NCBI RefSeq assembly: GCF_047600445.1
Contig: NZ_JASGKT010000002.1
Span: forward strand, 1,178,001-1,242,000
Length of the DNA: 64,000 nucleotides
Reading direction: 5' to 3'
Source: Piscinibacter sp047600445
GTDB lineage: Bacteria > Pseudomonadota > Gammaproteobacteria > Burkholderiales > Burkholderiaceae_C
Part shown: positions 18,304 to 28,559 of the stretch, piece after piece
Position numbering within the stretch: the stretch's first letter is position 1
Layout: each line of letters begins with the position of its first letter
Notes under the pieces: generated by a model
Told to the model about the DNA's origin: nothing
What the model saw: only the letters and a program-made list of their open reading frames with translations
Database searches by the model: none
Made by a program: the position numbers and the translations under genes

Positions 18304-19058
18304 GCGGCTCCGGGGAAGCTGCGCGGCAGCGTCTGCATCTCGGCGAGCAGGAAGCCCATGTGCTCGCTGTGCACGCCGCGCTTGCCGGTGGAGCGGAAGG
18401 GTGTGTCGGCCAGCGGCGCCAGGTTCGCCGCCGCGAACACCGGCCGCAGCTCGGCCAGCCAGGCGTTCTTCAGCGTGCTCCAGGCCGGGCCCAGGCCGCT
18501 GGCCTGCGCCTGCGCGTCGATGGCGTCGTCGGCGAACCACTCGGCCGCGTAGGGCCACAGCAGGTTCAGCGCCTCGTTGATGCGGCGCGCCGATTCGTCG
18601 CTGCCGTCGCCCAGCCGCACCACCCAGTCGCCGCTGTGCTGCTGGTGGTAGCGCACTTCCTTGAGCGTCTTGGCGGCGATCGCGGCGAGTTGCGCATGGG
18701 TCGAAGTCGCCAATGCCTGGCACAGCACCTTCATGAAGCTGGCCCACAGGAACACGCGCAGCACCGTGCGCGCGAAGTCGCCGTTGGGCAGCTCGAGCAT
18801 GGTCACGTTGCGGTAGTCGCGCTCGTCGCGCAGGAAGGCGAGCGTGTCCTCGTCGCGGCCGCGGCCCTCGATCTCGCCGGTCAGCGTCAGCAGCGCGCGC
18901 GCCTGCCCGATGTGGTCGAGCGCGACGTTGGTCAGCGCGATGTCCTCCTCGATGATCGGCGCGTGGCCGCACCATTCGCCGAGGCGCTGGCCGTGGATCA
19001 GGCAGGCGTCGGCAATCCTCAAGACGTACTGCAGGATGTAGTCGGGCTTGGTATCCAT
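18297..19058 (-). CDS. paaC: Phenylacetyl-CoA epoxidase structural subunit PaaC
   Basis: Ferritin-like structural partner of PaaA in the epoxidase. The 253-residue protein has the PaaC pattern LGEWCGHAPIIEEDIALTNVALDHIGQAR (about 22-50, written here in outline) and KTLKEVRYHQQHSGDWVVRLGDG near 122. The start at 19058 (MDTKPDYI) overlaps the paaB stop by one base (TGATG), so it is translationally coupled. Confidence 0.95.
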   Translation of the reverse strand: MDTKPDYILQYVLRIADACLIHGQRLGEWCGHAPIIEEDIALTNVALDHIGQARALLTLTGEIEGRGRDEDTLAFLRDERDYRNVTMLELPNGDFARTVLRVFLWASFMKVLCQALATSTHAQLAAIAAKTLKEVRYHQQHSGDWVVRLGDGSDESARRINEALNLLWPYAAEWFADDAIDAQAQASGLGPAWSTLKNAWLAELRPVFAAANLAPLADTPFRSTGKRGVHSEHMGFLLAEMQTLPRSFPGAAW

Positions 19059-19342
19059 CACATGTGGTCCACGTCGGCCGGCAGCTTGTAGAAGGTCGGG
19101 TGGCGGTAGACCTTGTCCTCGGCCGGCTCGAAGAACATGTCCTTGGTGTCGGGGTCGCTGGCGACGATCTGCTCCGAGCGCACCACCCACACGCTCGCGC
19201 CCTCCTGGCGGCGCGTGTAGACGTCGCGCGCCATCTGGATCGCCATCGCCGCGTCGCTGGCGTGCAGGCTGCCGCAGTGCTTGTGGTCCAGCCCGCTCTT
19301 GCTGCGCACGAACACTTCCCACAGGGGCCATTCGTTTCTCAT
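19058..19342 (-). CDS. paaB: Phenylacetyl-CoA epoxidase subunit PaaB
   Basis: Small subunit bridging PaaAC heterodimers. The 94-residue protein starts MRNEWPLWEVFVRSKSGL and contains HKHCGSLHASDAAMA, typical of PaaB. Its start codon follows repeat C directly, so its Shine-Dalgarno (GAGGGG at 19347-19353) is now supplied by the repeat. In the inferred pre-insertion state the AAGGAGG inside the end of paaA would have served. Confidence 0.96.
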   Translation of the reverse strand: MRNEWPLWEVFVRSKSGLDHKHCGSLHASDAAMAIQMARDVYTRRQEGASVWVVRSEQIVASDPDTKDMFFEPAEDKVYRHPTFYKLPADVDHM

Positions 19343-19449
19343 GACAGCCCCTCGTCCGACGGGTACGTCGGCCGATCCCCCGAGGGGATCTCGCCCGGCT
19401 TCGGGCGGCCGGGCGCCGGGCTCGCCGCGCTGAACATGCGGTGCTTCAT
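19339..19449 (-). CDS. Small bridging ORF in repeat C (36 codons)
   Basis: ATG at 19449 overlaps the paaA stop (ATGA); its TGA overlaps the paaB ATG (ATGA). AAGGAGG lies 5 bases before its start, a strong ribosome site. The peptide begins MKHRMFSAAS and ends with IPSGDRPTYPSDEGLS; the pattern IPSGDR-x2-Y-x-S-x-EGL is shared with the ORF between nuoB and nuoC. Unknown function; perhaps only a relay for ribosomes. Confidence 0.45.
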   Translation of the reverse strand: MKHRMFSAASPAPGRPKPGEIPSGDRPTYPSDEGLS

Positions 19450-19450
19450 G
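19339..19450. repeat. Structured intra-operon repeat, copy C
   Basis: About 102 bp bounded by the direct repeat TCATG (19339-19343 and 19446-19450). Sense orientation is minus, the same as the operon. It contains a GCCCGG...CCGGGC stem, an ATCCCC-TCG-GGGGAT hairpin (19375-19389) and CCGACG-TACC-CGTCGG (19356-19371), then CGAGGGGCT acting as the paaB Shine-Dalgarno. Of its last 44 conserved bases, 39 match copy D. Confidence 0.75.
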
Positions 19451-20453
19451 CTGCCTCCTTGAGTTGCTTCTTGCGTTCGTGCGCGATCGCCGCCTCGCGC
19501 ACCCAGGCGCCGTCGTCCCAGGCCTTGACGCGGTCGGCCAGGCGTTCGCGGTTGCAGGGGCCGTGGCCGTTGACGACGTTCCAGAATTCATCCCAGTCGA
19601 TCGGGCCGTGGTCGTGGCTGCCGCGCGCCTCGTTCCACTTCAGATCGGGGTCGGGCAGCGTCACGCCCAGCACCTGCGCCTGCTGCGCGGTGGCGTCGAT
19701 GAACTTCTGGCGCAGCTCGTCGTTGCCGATGCGCTTGATGCCCCAGCGCATCGACTGCACGCCGTGCGTCGATTCGGCGTCCGGCGGGCCGAACATCATC
19801 AGGCTCGGCCACCACCAGCGGTTCACCGCGTCCTGCACCATCGCGCGCTGCGCCTCGGTGCCCCGGCTCATCATCACGTGCAGCGCGTCGAAGCCCTGGC
19901 GCTGGTGGAAGGACTCCTCCTTGCAGATGCGCACCATCGCGCGCGCATAGGGCCCGTAGGAGCAGCGGCACAGCGGCACCTGGTTCATGATCGCCGCGCC
20001 GTCGACCAGCCAGCCGATCACGCCCACGTCGGCCCAGTTCAGCGTCGGGTAGTTGAAGATCGAGCTGTACTTGGCGCGGCCGCTGTGCAGCGCGTCCAGC
20101 AGCTCGTCGCGCGACACGCCCAGCGTCTCGGCGGCGGCGTAGAGGTACAGGCCGTGGCCGCCCTCGTCCTGGATCTTGGCCAGCAGGATGGCCTTGCGCT
20201 TGAGCGTCGGCGCGCGCGTCACCCAGTTGCCCTCGGGCAGCATGCCGACGATCTCGGAGTGCGCGTGCTGGCTGATCTGGCGCACCAGCGTCTTGCGGTA
20301 GTGCTCGGGCATCCAGTCCTTGGCCTCGATGAATTCGCCGGCGTCGATGCGCGCCTCGAAGGCGTCCTCGCGCGCCTGCTCTTCGGGCGTCTTGACGGCC
20401 TGCACCTGGCCCTTGGCCTCGCGGGCCATCGTGTCCATCGCTTGCGTGTACAT
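19446..20453 (-). CDS. paaA: Phenylacetyl-CoA epoxidase catalytic subunit PaaA
   Basis: Di-iron oxygenase subunit that epoxidises the aromatic ring of phenylacetyl-CoA with O2. At 335 residues it carries the carboxylate-bridged helices: QISQHAHSEIVGMLPEGNW near 58, KIQDEGGHGLYLYAAAETL near 93, and KEESFHQRQGFDALH near 178, giving the ExxH-type iron ligands. Second gene after paaK, 13 bp away. Its stop is the insertion point of repeat C. Confidence 0.97.
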   Translation of the reverse strand: MYTQAMDTMAREAKGQVQAVKTPEEQAREDAFEARIDAGEFIEAKDWMPEHYRKTLVRQISQHAHSEIVGMLPEGNWVTRAPTLKRKAILLAKIQDEGGHGLYLYAAAETLGVSRDELLDALHSGRAKYSSIFNYPTLNWADVGVIGWLVDGAAIMNQVPLCRCSYGPYARAMVRICKEESFHQRQGFDALHVMMSRGTEAQRAMVQDAVNRWWWPSLMMFGPPDAESTHGVQSMRWGIKRIGNDELRQKFIDATAQQAQVLGVTLPDPDLKWNEARGSHDHGPIDWDEFWNVVNGHGPCNRERLADRVKAWDDGAWVREAAIAHERKKQLKEAA

Positions 20454-20466
20454 GTCTTGTCGCTCC

Positions 20467-21786
<1,320 letters not shown>

Positions 21787-21811
21787 GGTGTCTCCGTGAG
21801 GGCGGGGCGCG

Positions 21812-22252
21812 TCAGGCCGGGACGACCTGCTTGCCCTTCATGCGGTACGAGCGCCCGCGGAACACCGCGATGCGCTCGCCGCCGGCGTTGGTGACGGTGA
21901 TGTCGTAGAGCCCGAGCCGCGCGCCCTGCGACACGACGTTCGCGCTGGCGGTGAGCTGCTCGCCGGCGCGCGCCGGGCCGAGCAGGTCGACCTCGAAGCC
22001 CGAGGCCACCGTCATCTCGTTGTACGAGTTGCAGGCGTAGGCGAAGGCCATGTCGGCCAGCGTGGCGATCAGGCCGCCCTGGCAGGTGCCGAAGCCGTTG
22101 AGCATGGTCTCGCGCACCGTCATCGTCACGCTGGCGCTGCCGGGGGCGATGGCGCTGACCTCCATGCCGAGCGCGTGTGCGGCCTTGTCGGTGGCGAACA
22201 TGGCGTCGCGCACCCGTTCGGCGAGGGCTTGTGCGTCGTTGTGTTCCGTCAT
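21812..22252 (-). CDS. paaI: Hydroxyphenylacetyl-CoA thioesterase PaaI
   Basis: Hotdog-fold thioesterase that rescues CoA from dead-end hydroxyphenylacetyl-CoA. The 146-residue protein shows NGFGTCQGGLIATLADMAFAYACN around 52-75 (family signature in outline: Asn/Gly then GG-x-ATLAD) and the late GLYDITV strand. Operon position between paaG and paaK supports the assignment. Confidence 0.93.
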   Translation of the reverse strand: MTEHNDAQALAERVRDAMFATDKAAHALGMEVSAIAPGSASVTMTVRETMLNGFGTCQGGLIATLADMAFAYACNSYNEMTVASGFEVDLLGPARAGEQLTASANVVSQGARLGLYDITVTNAGGERIAVFRGRSYRMKGKQVVPA

Positions 22253-22262
22253 GGGTGGGGGC

Positions 22263-23072
22263 TCAGCGGTCCTTGAACACGGGGGCGCGCTTGGCGAAGA
22301 ACGCCGACACGCCTTCGAGGTAGTCGTGGCTCATGCCGAGGCGGCGCTGCACTTCGCCTTCCAGGCTGAGCGCGCCGGCGAGGTCGAGGCGGTCGCAGGC
22401 GTCGAAGGCGCGGCGCGTCTCGGCCAGCGCGCGGCTCGGCATGGCCGCCAGGCGCGCGGCCAGCGCCTGGGCCTCGCCGGCCAGCGCGGCGTCGTCGACG
22501 CAGCGCCAGATCAGGCCGATGCGCTGCGCTTCCTCGGCGCCGCACTTGTCGCCCAGCAGCGCCAGCGCCATCGCCTGGGCGCGGCCGACCAGGCGCGGCA
22601 GCAGCCAGCTCCCGCCGCAATCGGGCACCAGGCCGATCTTCGCGAAGGCCTGGATGAAGCTGGCCGAGCGGGCGGCCAGCACGATGTCGCAGTTCAGCGC
22701 CAGGTTGGCGCCGGCGCCCGCGGCCACGCCGTTGACCGCCGCGATCACCGGCACCGGGAAGCGGTGGATCGCCAGCGCCAGCGGCTTGTAGCGCGCTTCG
22801 ATCAGGTCGCCGATGTCCTTGGGCGCGGCGCCGGGCGTCGGGTCGGGCGCCACCGCGGGGTCGGACAGGTCCTGCCCGGCGCAGAAGCCGCGCCCCGCGC
22901 CGGTGATCACCACGCAGCGCACCTCGGCGTCGCCGGCGGCCTGCTTCAGCGCGCCGATCAGCGCCTCGTGCAGCGCGCCGTTGAAGCTGTTCAGCGCCTG
23001 CGGGCGGTTCAGGGTCAGCGTCAGCACGGCGCCGTCGCGGCGGCTCAGCAGGGGGGCGGCGTCGTCGGCCAT
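22263..23072 (-). CDS. paaG: 1,2-epoxyphenylacetyl-CoA isomerase PaaG
   Basis: Crotonase-family enzyme that isomerises the ring epoxide to the oxepin before ring opening. It has the oxyanion-hole blocks VITGAGRGFCAGQDLS (about 55-70) and AAVNGVAAGAGANLAL (about 113-128) and the PaaG-typical IGLVPDCGGSWLLPRLVG near 146-163. First gene of the leftward paa operon, directly behind the operator-promoter at about 23120-23146. A general enoyl-CoA hydratase role is less likely given the context. Confidence 0.92.
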   Translation of the reverse strand: MADDAAPLLSRRDGAVLTLTLNRPQALNSFNGALHEALIGALKQAAGDAEVRCVVITGAGRGFCAGQDLSDPAVAPDPTPGAAPKDIGDLIEARYKPLALAIHRFPVPVIAAVNGVAAGAGANLALNCDIVLAARSASFIQAFAKIGLVPDCGGSWLLPRLVGRAQAMALALLGDKCGAEEAQRIGLIWRCVDDAALAGEAQALAARLAAMPSRALAETRRAFDACDRLDLAGALSLEGEVQRRLGMSHDYLEGVSAFFAKRAPVFKDR

Positions 23073-23116
23073 CGGTGGGTACCTCGGGGGTCGGCTCGGG
23101 TCGTGATGGGGGTCAA

Positions 23117-23146
23117 TTCATTGACCGATCGGTCAACAAATGTCAA
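23117..23146 (-). promoter_or_regulatory. paa operon promoter with PaaR-type operator
   Basis: A perfect 16-bp palindrome TTGACCGATCGGTCAA (23121-23136) lies just inside a TTGACA -35 hexamer (minus strand, 23141-23146). The -10 is weak (AATGAA or CAATGA). A TetR-type repressor bound here would occlude the spacer. The same core recurs before the binding-protein gene at 15957. Confidence 0.72.
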
Positions 23147-23256
23147 TGTAGGGCAATCGGCGGCCGCCGGCAAGCCGTCGGCGGGGCGGGTTATCACCAG
23201 TGGGAAAAGGGACGCGCGGGGACGCGCGGGGACGAGCGGGGGCGAGCGCGGCGCGC

Positions 23257-24393
23257 TCAGCGCTTCTTCCAGACGAACGGGAAGGCGAACTGCTTGAGGA
23301 AGCCGTCGGGCACGTAGTCGCCCTGCACGCCGTAGCGCTCGGGCCACTGCCGGTCGGACTGCACCGCGGTGCCGAACAGGTGGTCGAGAAAGGCGAAATG
23401 CGCCGCGTAGTTGCGGTCGATGGCCTCGTCGTCCTGCGAGTGGTGCCAGTGGTGGAAGTTGGGCGTGACGATCAGGTAGCGCAGCGGCCCGAGCCGCACG
23501 CTGACGTTGGCATGGTTGAACACCGCCTGGAAGCCGACGATGACGATGTAGGCGTCGATCACTTCCTTGCTGAAGCCGAGCACGTAGATCGGCGCCAGCA
23601 CCAGCGTGCGCGTGATCAGCAGCTCGACGATGTGCTGGCGCGAGCCGGCCAGCCAGTCCATGCTCTTCGCGCTGTGGTGCACCGCGTGCAGCCGCCACAG
23701 CAGCGGCACCTCGTGGTAGGCGCGGTGCGTCCAGTACTGCACCAGGTCGGCCACCAGGATGATCAGGAACAGGGCGGCCGGGAAGGGCAGCTCCTGCACC
23801 CACAGGCGGATGCCGTCCTGGGCGGCCCAGCCGAACAGCTTGTGCACCAGCAGGTTGGTCGCCAGCAGCACGAAGCCGACCACCATGTGGTTGACGATGA
23901 AGTGGTGGAAGTCGGTCTGCCACTCGGCGCGGAACACCGGCTGGTCGCGGCGCAGCGGGAACAGCTTCTCGACGAAGATGAAGATCAGCGACGAGCCGAG
24001 CAGGTCGAGGATGAACCAGTCCAGGCCGATGTAGGGCGTGTTGTCGGCGAAGTCGTCGACCGGCACCTTGTGGCCGCCCAGCAGCGCGGTCAGCGCCACC
24101 AGCGCGAAGGCGCCCGCGGCCAGCCAGCGGGCGCGGCCGAAGACGATGTTGACCAGCGCGATGCCGCCGGCCAGCACCATCGCCCAGTACATCACCTGGC
24201 GCAGCACGGCGACGTCGTAGCTCTTGCGCAGCTGCGGCGTGGTCAGGTACTCGGGGAAGTGGAAGGCCAGCACGCCGAGGAAGCACAGCACGGCCAGCAT
24301 CAGCGCGACCACGCCCGAGACCAGGCCCTTGCCCGGGCGCAGCGCGCCGTGCGATCCGCTCAGCCGGTTGAGCTTGTCGAAGTCGTCCTGCAT
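23257..24393 (-). CDS. Fatty acid hydroxylase / sterol desaturase family membrane protein
   Basis: Di-iron membrane oxygenase superfamily. Several hydrophobic helices precede and separate the His clusters: HRAYHEVPLLWRLHAVHHS (about 218-236) and TPNFHHWHHSQDDEA (about 305-319), with an earlier FHHFIVNH (about 167-174). The 378-residue protein starts at ATG 24393, with GGGAGG 9 bases before. Substrate unknown; members hydroxylate or desaturate lipids or sterol-like hopanoids. It ends 184 bp from paaG, so it is not a paa gene. Confidence 0.85.
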   Translation of the reverse strand: MQDDFDKLNRLSGSHGALRPGKGLVSGVVALMLAVLCFLGVLAFHFPEYLTTPQLRKSYDVAVLRQVMYWAMVLAGGIALVNIVFGRARWLAAGAFALVALTALLGGHKVPVDDFADNTPYIGLDWFILDLLGSSLIFIFVEKLFPLRRDQPVFRAEWQTDFHHFIVNHMVVGFVLLATNLLVHKLFGWAAQDGIRLWVQELPFPAALFLIILVADLVQYWTHRAYHEVPLLWRLHAVHHSAKSMDWLAGSRQHIVELLITRTLVLAPIYVLGFSKEVIDAYIVIVGFQAVFNHANVSVRLGPLRYLIVTPNFHHWHHSQDDEAIDRNYAAHFAFLDHLFGTAVQSDRQWPERYGVQGDYVPDGFLKQFAFPFVWKKR

Positions 24394-24442
24394 GGCCGCG
24401 CGCCTCCCTGGTGGCGCCGCATGATACGGCGCGGGGCCGGCC

Positions 24443-25396
24443 TCACGCGCTGCGCTCCTGCGCCGCGGGCTGGGCGAGCGCGGCCAGCGCGCCGAGCAGC
24501 GCCTCGACCTGCTGCTGCAAGGGCGCCGGCGCCGGCTTCTCGCCGCTGACCACCGACTGCACGTACAGCGAGGTGGTGGCGGCATCGTGGTTGCGCGGCA
24601 GCACCGGCATCTCGGTGAGCACGCCCTCCTGCGCGGCGCGCGACAGCTCGGCGCGCGGCTGGCCGCCGATGAAGACCTCGAGCCGCGGCAGGCGGCGCGG
24701 GTCGGCCACCGGCTCGCCCTCGGTGCCGCGCAGCAGCATCGCGTCGGCCTGCGTCTCGGCGAGGAACTGCGCCAGCGTGCGGCCGTACTCGGGGTGCGTG
24801 TAGTTGACCACCCGCAGCAGGCGCCGCCCCGGGCCGGGCGCCAGCAGCTTGGCCACGGTGTGCGCAGGGTTGCGCAGGCCGATCACGCGGCGCACGTCGA
24901 GCAGCCTCGCCAGCGGCGGGCACAACCCCTCGGTGCGGATGAACACCGGCTCGCGGCGCGCCCAGGCGGCGTGGATGTCGGCGCTGTCGCTGGCGATGGG
25001 CAGGCCCAGCGTCTGGAAGATCTCGGCCGTGGTCACGCGGCCCGGATCGCGCTCGGGCCCGTGCACCAGCACCGGCACGCCTTCCTGGGCCAGCAGCAGC
25101 GCCAGCAGCGCGGTCAGGTTGGGCAGCTTGCGCGCGCCGTTGTACGAGGGCAGCACCACGCCGGGCCGCGCCGGGTTCAGCGCGATGCAGCGCTCGTGCG
25201 CGGCCTGCAGGAAGCCGGCCAGCTCGTCGGGGCTTTCGCCCTTGATGCGCATCGCGATCGCGAAGGCGCCGATCTCGAGCTCGCTGGCGCGGCCGTCGAG
25301 CACCTGGCACATCAGGTCGTGCGCCTGCTGCGAATCCAGCGCGCGCGCGCCTTCCTTGCCGCGGCCGATGTCCTTGAGGTAGGGGGCGATGCTCAT
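24443..25396 (-). CDS. ybiB: YbiB (TrpD2-family nucleic-acid-binding protein)
   Basis: Member of the TrpD2/YbiB group, which keeps the anthranilate phosphoribosyltransferase fold but binds nucleic acids in the studied E. coli protein. N-terminal helical domain (about 1-65, LEIGAFAIAMRIKGESPDELAGF) and the alpha/beta body with LLLAQEGVPVLVHGPERDP are seen. The start ATG at 25396 (MSIAPYLKDIG) is chosen over an upstream frame opening because it matches the family's N-terminus. Length 317. The 247 bp upstream, shared with the divergent GGDEF gene, show no clear motif. Confidence 0.85.
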   Translation of the reverse strand: MSIAPYLKDIGRGKEGARALDSQQAHDLMCQVLDGRASELEIGAFAIAMRIKGESPDELAGFLQAAHERCIALNPARPGVVLPSYNGARKLPNLTALLALLLAQEGVPVLVHGPERDPGRVTTAEIFQTLGLPIASDSADIHAAWARREPVFIRTEGLCPPLARLLDVRRVIGLRNPAHTVAKLLAPGPGRRLLRVVNYTHPEYGRTLAQFLAETQADAMLLRGTEGEPVADPRRLPRLEVFIGGQPRAELSRAAQEGVLTEMPVLPRNHDAATTSLYVQSVVSGEKPAPAPLQQQVEALLGALAALAQPAAQERSA

Positions 25397-25643
25397 CGTG
25401 TGCCTGTCTTCGCTTGTCTCCGGTTTGCGGCACCGCAAGCTTCATGCCGCTGGCTCGCGCATGCTCAATCCGCGTGCTTCCCCTCATTCGAGCGGTTCGG
25501 GCCCGGGGCATGGCTATCATGCATGTCAACCTAGGGGGCATAGACTGTGGCCGGAAGTGTGAGTCGTCCTTGAAAACCGCCTCGCCGGAGAACAAGATTG
25601 TTGGGGCCGCCGCCCGTGCGGGCGCCGGCTCGCGAGCACCACG

Positions 25644-26642
25644 ATGACCGACGTCCCGCCACCAATCGCCGGCCTCGACCCCGAGGCCCTGGAGCGCGCG
25701 CTGCGCGAGTTGCTCGATCGCCTCGACCTCGGCTTCGCGGTCAAGGAAGCCGGCTCGCTGAAATACCTGCACGTCAACGCCCGGCTCGCCGGCTGGCTCG
25801 GCAGCACGCCCGAGGCGATGCGCGGCACGGCCGACGCCCAGTGGCTGGAGGCCAGCCAGTGGCCGGCGCTGCGCACGGCCGAGAACGCCGCGCTGGCGAT
25901 GACCCGCGGTGCGCTCACCGAGCACAAGCTCGAGCTGGCCGGCACGCGCCGCGAGTTCGACGTGGCGCGCATCGCGCTGCGCGGCGGCGACGGCGCCCCC
26001 GCGGCCCTGCTCGGCCTGTGGATCGACCGCAGCGCGCAGCGCCAGGTCGAGGCCAAGCTGGCGCTGGCGCTGGCGCAGCTCGAGCAGCAGCAGCAGGCCG
26101 CCGAGGCGCTGCGCCGCGAGACGCAGGACCACGGCGCGCGCGACGCCCTCACGGGCCTGTTCCAGAAGGAGCACTTCGAAGACCAGCTCCGCCGCGAGGT
26201 CGACCTGTCTTCGCGCGAGCACCGCGAGTTCTCGCTGGTGGCCATCGAGCTCGATCCGCTGCCGGCCGAGGCGCAGGCGCTGGGCACGCCGGCGCGCACC
26301 CGCGTGCTGGAGGCGCTGGGCCGGCTGCTGCGCGGCAACACGCGCGCGATGGACGCCTCGTGCCGGCTCGACGACAGCCGCTTCGGCGTGCTGCTGTCGG
26401 GCGTCGGCCTGGCCACGGCGCATGCGCGCATGGAAGGGCTGCGGCGCCAGTGCGCCACGCAGATGGTCGTGCTGGAGGGCCGCAACCTCGGCTTCACCGT
26501 CTCGATGGGCGTGGCGAGCTTCCCGCACACCGCCCACACGCAGGAGGCGCTGGTGCAGGCCGCCGAGATCGCGCTGGCCGAGGCGCGCAAGCGCGGCGGC
26601 AACCACGTCACGCTGGCCAGCATCCGCTTCGAGCTGCCCTGA
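25644..26642 (+). CDS. PAS-GGDEF protein with degenerate active site
   Basis: A PAS-like sensor domain (about 18-130) and short coiled coil (about 134-160, LALALAQLEQQQQAAEALRRE) lead to a GGDEF fold (about 165-330, ARDALTGLFQKEHFEDQL). The GGDEF signature loop reads RLDDSRFGVLL in place of R-GGDEF-x-L, so diguanylate cyclase activity is doubtful; no inhibitory RxxD is evident. It may bind nucleotide or act as a sensor/adaptor. 332 residues. Confidence 0.82.
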   Translation: MTDVPPPIAGLDPEALERALRELLDRLDLGFAVKEAGSLKYLHVNARLAGWLGSTPEAMRGTADAQWLEASQWPALRTAENAALAMTRGALTEHKLELAGTRREFDVARIALRGGDGAPAALLGLWIDRSAQRQVEAKLALALAQLEQQQQAAEALRRETQDHGARDALTGLFQKEHFEDQLRREVDLSSREHREFSLVAIELDPLPAEAQALGTPARTRVLEALGRLLRGNTRAMDASCRLDDSRFGVLLSGVGLATAHARMEGLRRQCATQMVVLEGRNLGFTVSMGVASFPHTAHTQEALVQAAEIALAEARKRGGNHVTLASIRFELP

Positions 26643-26669
26643 CGCTTGGCGTCCTGATGAACGCGCGGC

Positions 26670-27494
26670 TCAGCCGCTCAGCGCCTTGTAGGCCATGCTG
26701 GCGGCCAGCACGTACAGCATCAGCGCGAACACCCGCTTGAGATGCGCGACGTTCAGGCTGTGCGCCACGCGCGCGCCGAGCGGCGCGGTGCTGACGCTGG
26801 CCACCGCGATGCACGCCAGCGCCGGCAGGTACAGGTAGCCGAGCGAACCCGGCAGCGCCGAGGGCAACTGCCAGCCGCTGATGACGTAGCCCACCGTGCT
26901 GGCCAGCGCGATCGGGAAGCCGAGCGCGGCGCTGGTGGCCACGGCGTTGTGGATCGGCACGTTGCACCAGGTCATGAACGGCACCGACACGAAGGCGCCG
27001 CCGGCGCCGACCAGGCCCGACAGGAAGCCGATGCCGGCGCCCGCGCCGACCTGGCCGGCCGGCCCGGGCATCGCGCGCGCGGGCTTGGGCTTGCGGTCGA
27101 GCAGCATCTGCGTTGCCGAGAAGCCGACGAACAGCGCGAACAGCAGCGCCAGCCCCGAGCCCTTGATCAGCGCGAAGATGCCCGCGCTGGCGGCCAGCGA
27201 GCCGATCACGATGCCTGGCGCGATGCCGCGCACCAGATTCCAGCGCACCGCGCCGCGCTTGTGGTGCGCGCGCAGGCTGGACACCGAGGTGAAGAGGATG
27301 GTCGCCATCGAGGTGGCGATGGCCATCTTCACGGCCAGCCCGGCATCGACGCCGCGCGACGAGATGATGAAGGTGATGAAGGGAACCATCACCATGCCGC
27401 CGCCGATGCCCAGCAGCCCGGCGAGAAAGCCGGTGCAGGCGCCGAGGGCGAGGAATTCAGCGAGCAGCGTCGGGGTGAGCAGGGTGGATGGCAA
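26670..27494 (-). CDS. Sulfite exporter TauE/SafE family permease
   Basis: Eight-helix membrane protein of the TauE/SafE (DUF81) family, thought to export sulfur-containing anions. Two half-repeats are marked by GFLAGLLGIGGGMVMVPF (about 22-39) and GFLSGLVGAGGAFVSVPFMT (about 155-174), the repeated G-x-G-G-G/A signature. Length 274 is normal. No sulfur-metabolism gene adjoins it. Confidence 0.87.
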   Translation of the reverse strand: MPSTLLTPTLLAEFLALGACTGFLAGLLGIGGGMVMVPFITFIISSRGVDAGLAVKMAIATSMATILFTSVSSLRAHHKRGAVRWNLVRGIAPGIVIGSLAASAGIFALIKGSGLALLFALFVGFSATQMLLDRKPKPARAMPGPAGQVGAGAGIGFLSGLVGAGGAFVSVPFMTWCNVPIHNAVATSAALGFPIALASTVGYVISGWQLPSALPGSLGYLYLPALACIAVASVSTAPLGARVAHSLNVAHLKRVFALMLYVLAASMAYKALSG

Positions 27495-27555
27495 GGCGGA
27501 GGCGGCGGCGTGGTGTCGAGCGCGGATTGTGCCGCGTCGGCGCGCCGTCGGGCGG

Positions 27556-28014
<459 letters not shown>

Positions 28015-28052
28015 GGGCGTGGGGCGTGTGGCGCGGGCGAGGGAAGAAGGGT

Positions 28053-28228
28053 GTCCGCCACGAACCGGGAGCCGCATTCCTGAACCCAGTAGGTTCAGGT
28101 GGGCGAGGTCAGCAAGGCGTCGGGTTCATCTGACGCGAGACGATCACACCAGCCAGGCGATGTTCCAAGCCCTTGCTCGCGAGAGCATCGGTTCAAGGAA
28201 ATATAGAACTCACGCGAACGCGACGGAC
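28053..28228 (-). ncRNA. ssrS: 6S RNA
   Basis: 6S RNA mimics an open promoter and binds sigma-70 RNA polymerase. The location downstream of zapA is the classical one. On the minus strand a TAGAAT -10 (28235-28240) leads to a start near 28228. The ends close: GTCCGTCGCG pairs with CGTGGCGGAC, then TTCCTTGAACC pairs with GGTTCAGGAA. A local CCTGAACC-TACT-GGGTTCAGG hairpin competes near the 3' end, as in the E. coli RNA. Ends are approximate (about 176 nt). Confidence 0.78.
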
Positions 28229-28259
28229 CGGGTCATTCTACGGGGCGCGCGCCGCGTCA

Positions 28260-28559
28260 TCACAGCAATTGACCATCGGCGCCCAGGGCCTGATCGATGC
28301 GCTTGATCAGTGCCTCGACGTCGACGTCGCCCGTGCCCGCGCTCTGCGCCGCGGCGGCCGGCCGCTCGGCCTGCGCGAAGGCGAGGTTCAGCGCCGCCAG
28401 CACGGCGATGCGCTCGCGCGCCTTGACCTTGCCGGCGTCGCGGATGGCGCTCATCTCGCGGTCGACCGCGGCGGCGGCGGCCTGCAGCGGCGCTTCGCCG
28501 CCCTCGGGGCAGACCAGGCGGTAGCCCTGGCCCATGATGGTGACTTCGATCGAGTTCAC
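28260..28559 (-). CDS. zapA: Cell division protein ZapA
   Basis: Stabilises FtsZ filaments. N-terminal beta-alpha domain (NSIEVTIMGQGYRLVCPEGGE) and C-terminal coiled coil. The start is GTG at 28559, overlapping the stop of the preceding coiled-coil gene as GTGA. 99 residues, standard length. 6S RNA follows 31 bp downstream. Confidence 0.93.
   Translation of the reverse strand: MNSIEVTIMGQGYRLVCPEGGEAPLQAAAAAVDREMSAIRDAGKVKARERIAVLAALNLAFAQAERPAAAAQSAGTGDVDVEALIKRIDQALGADGQLL

Noticed and set aside
28015..28077. ATG start giving the EVE protein 21 more residues
   Set aside because: The extension lies in the 3' arm of 6S RNA and is not conserved-looking; GTG at 28014 matches the domain start.
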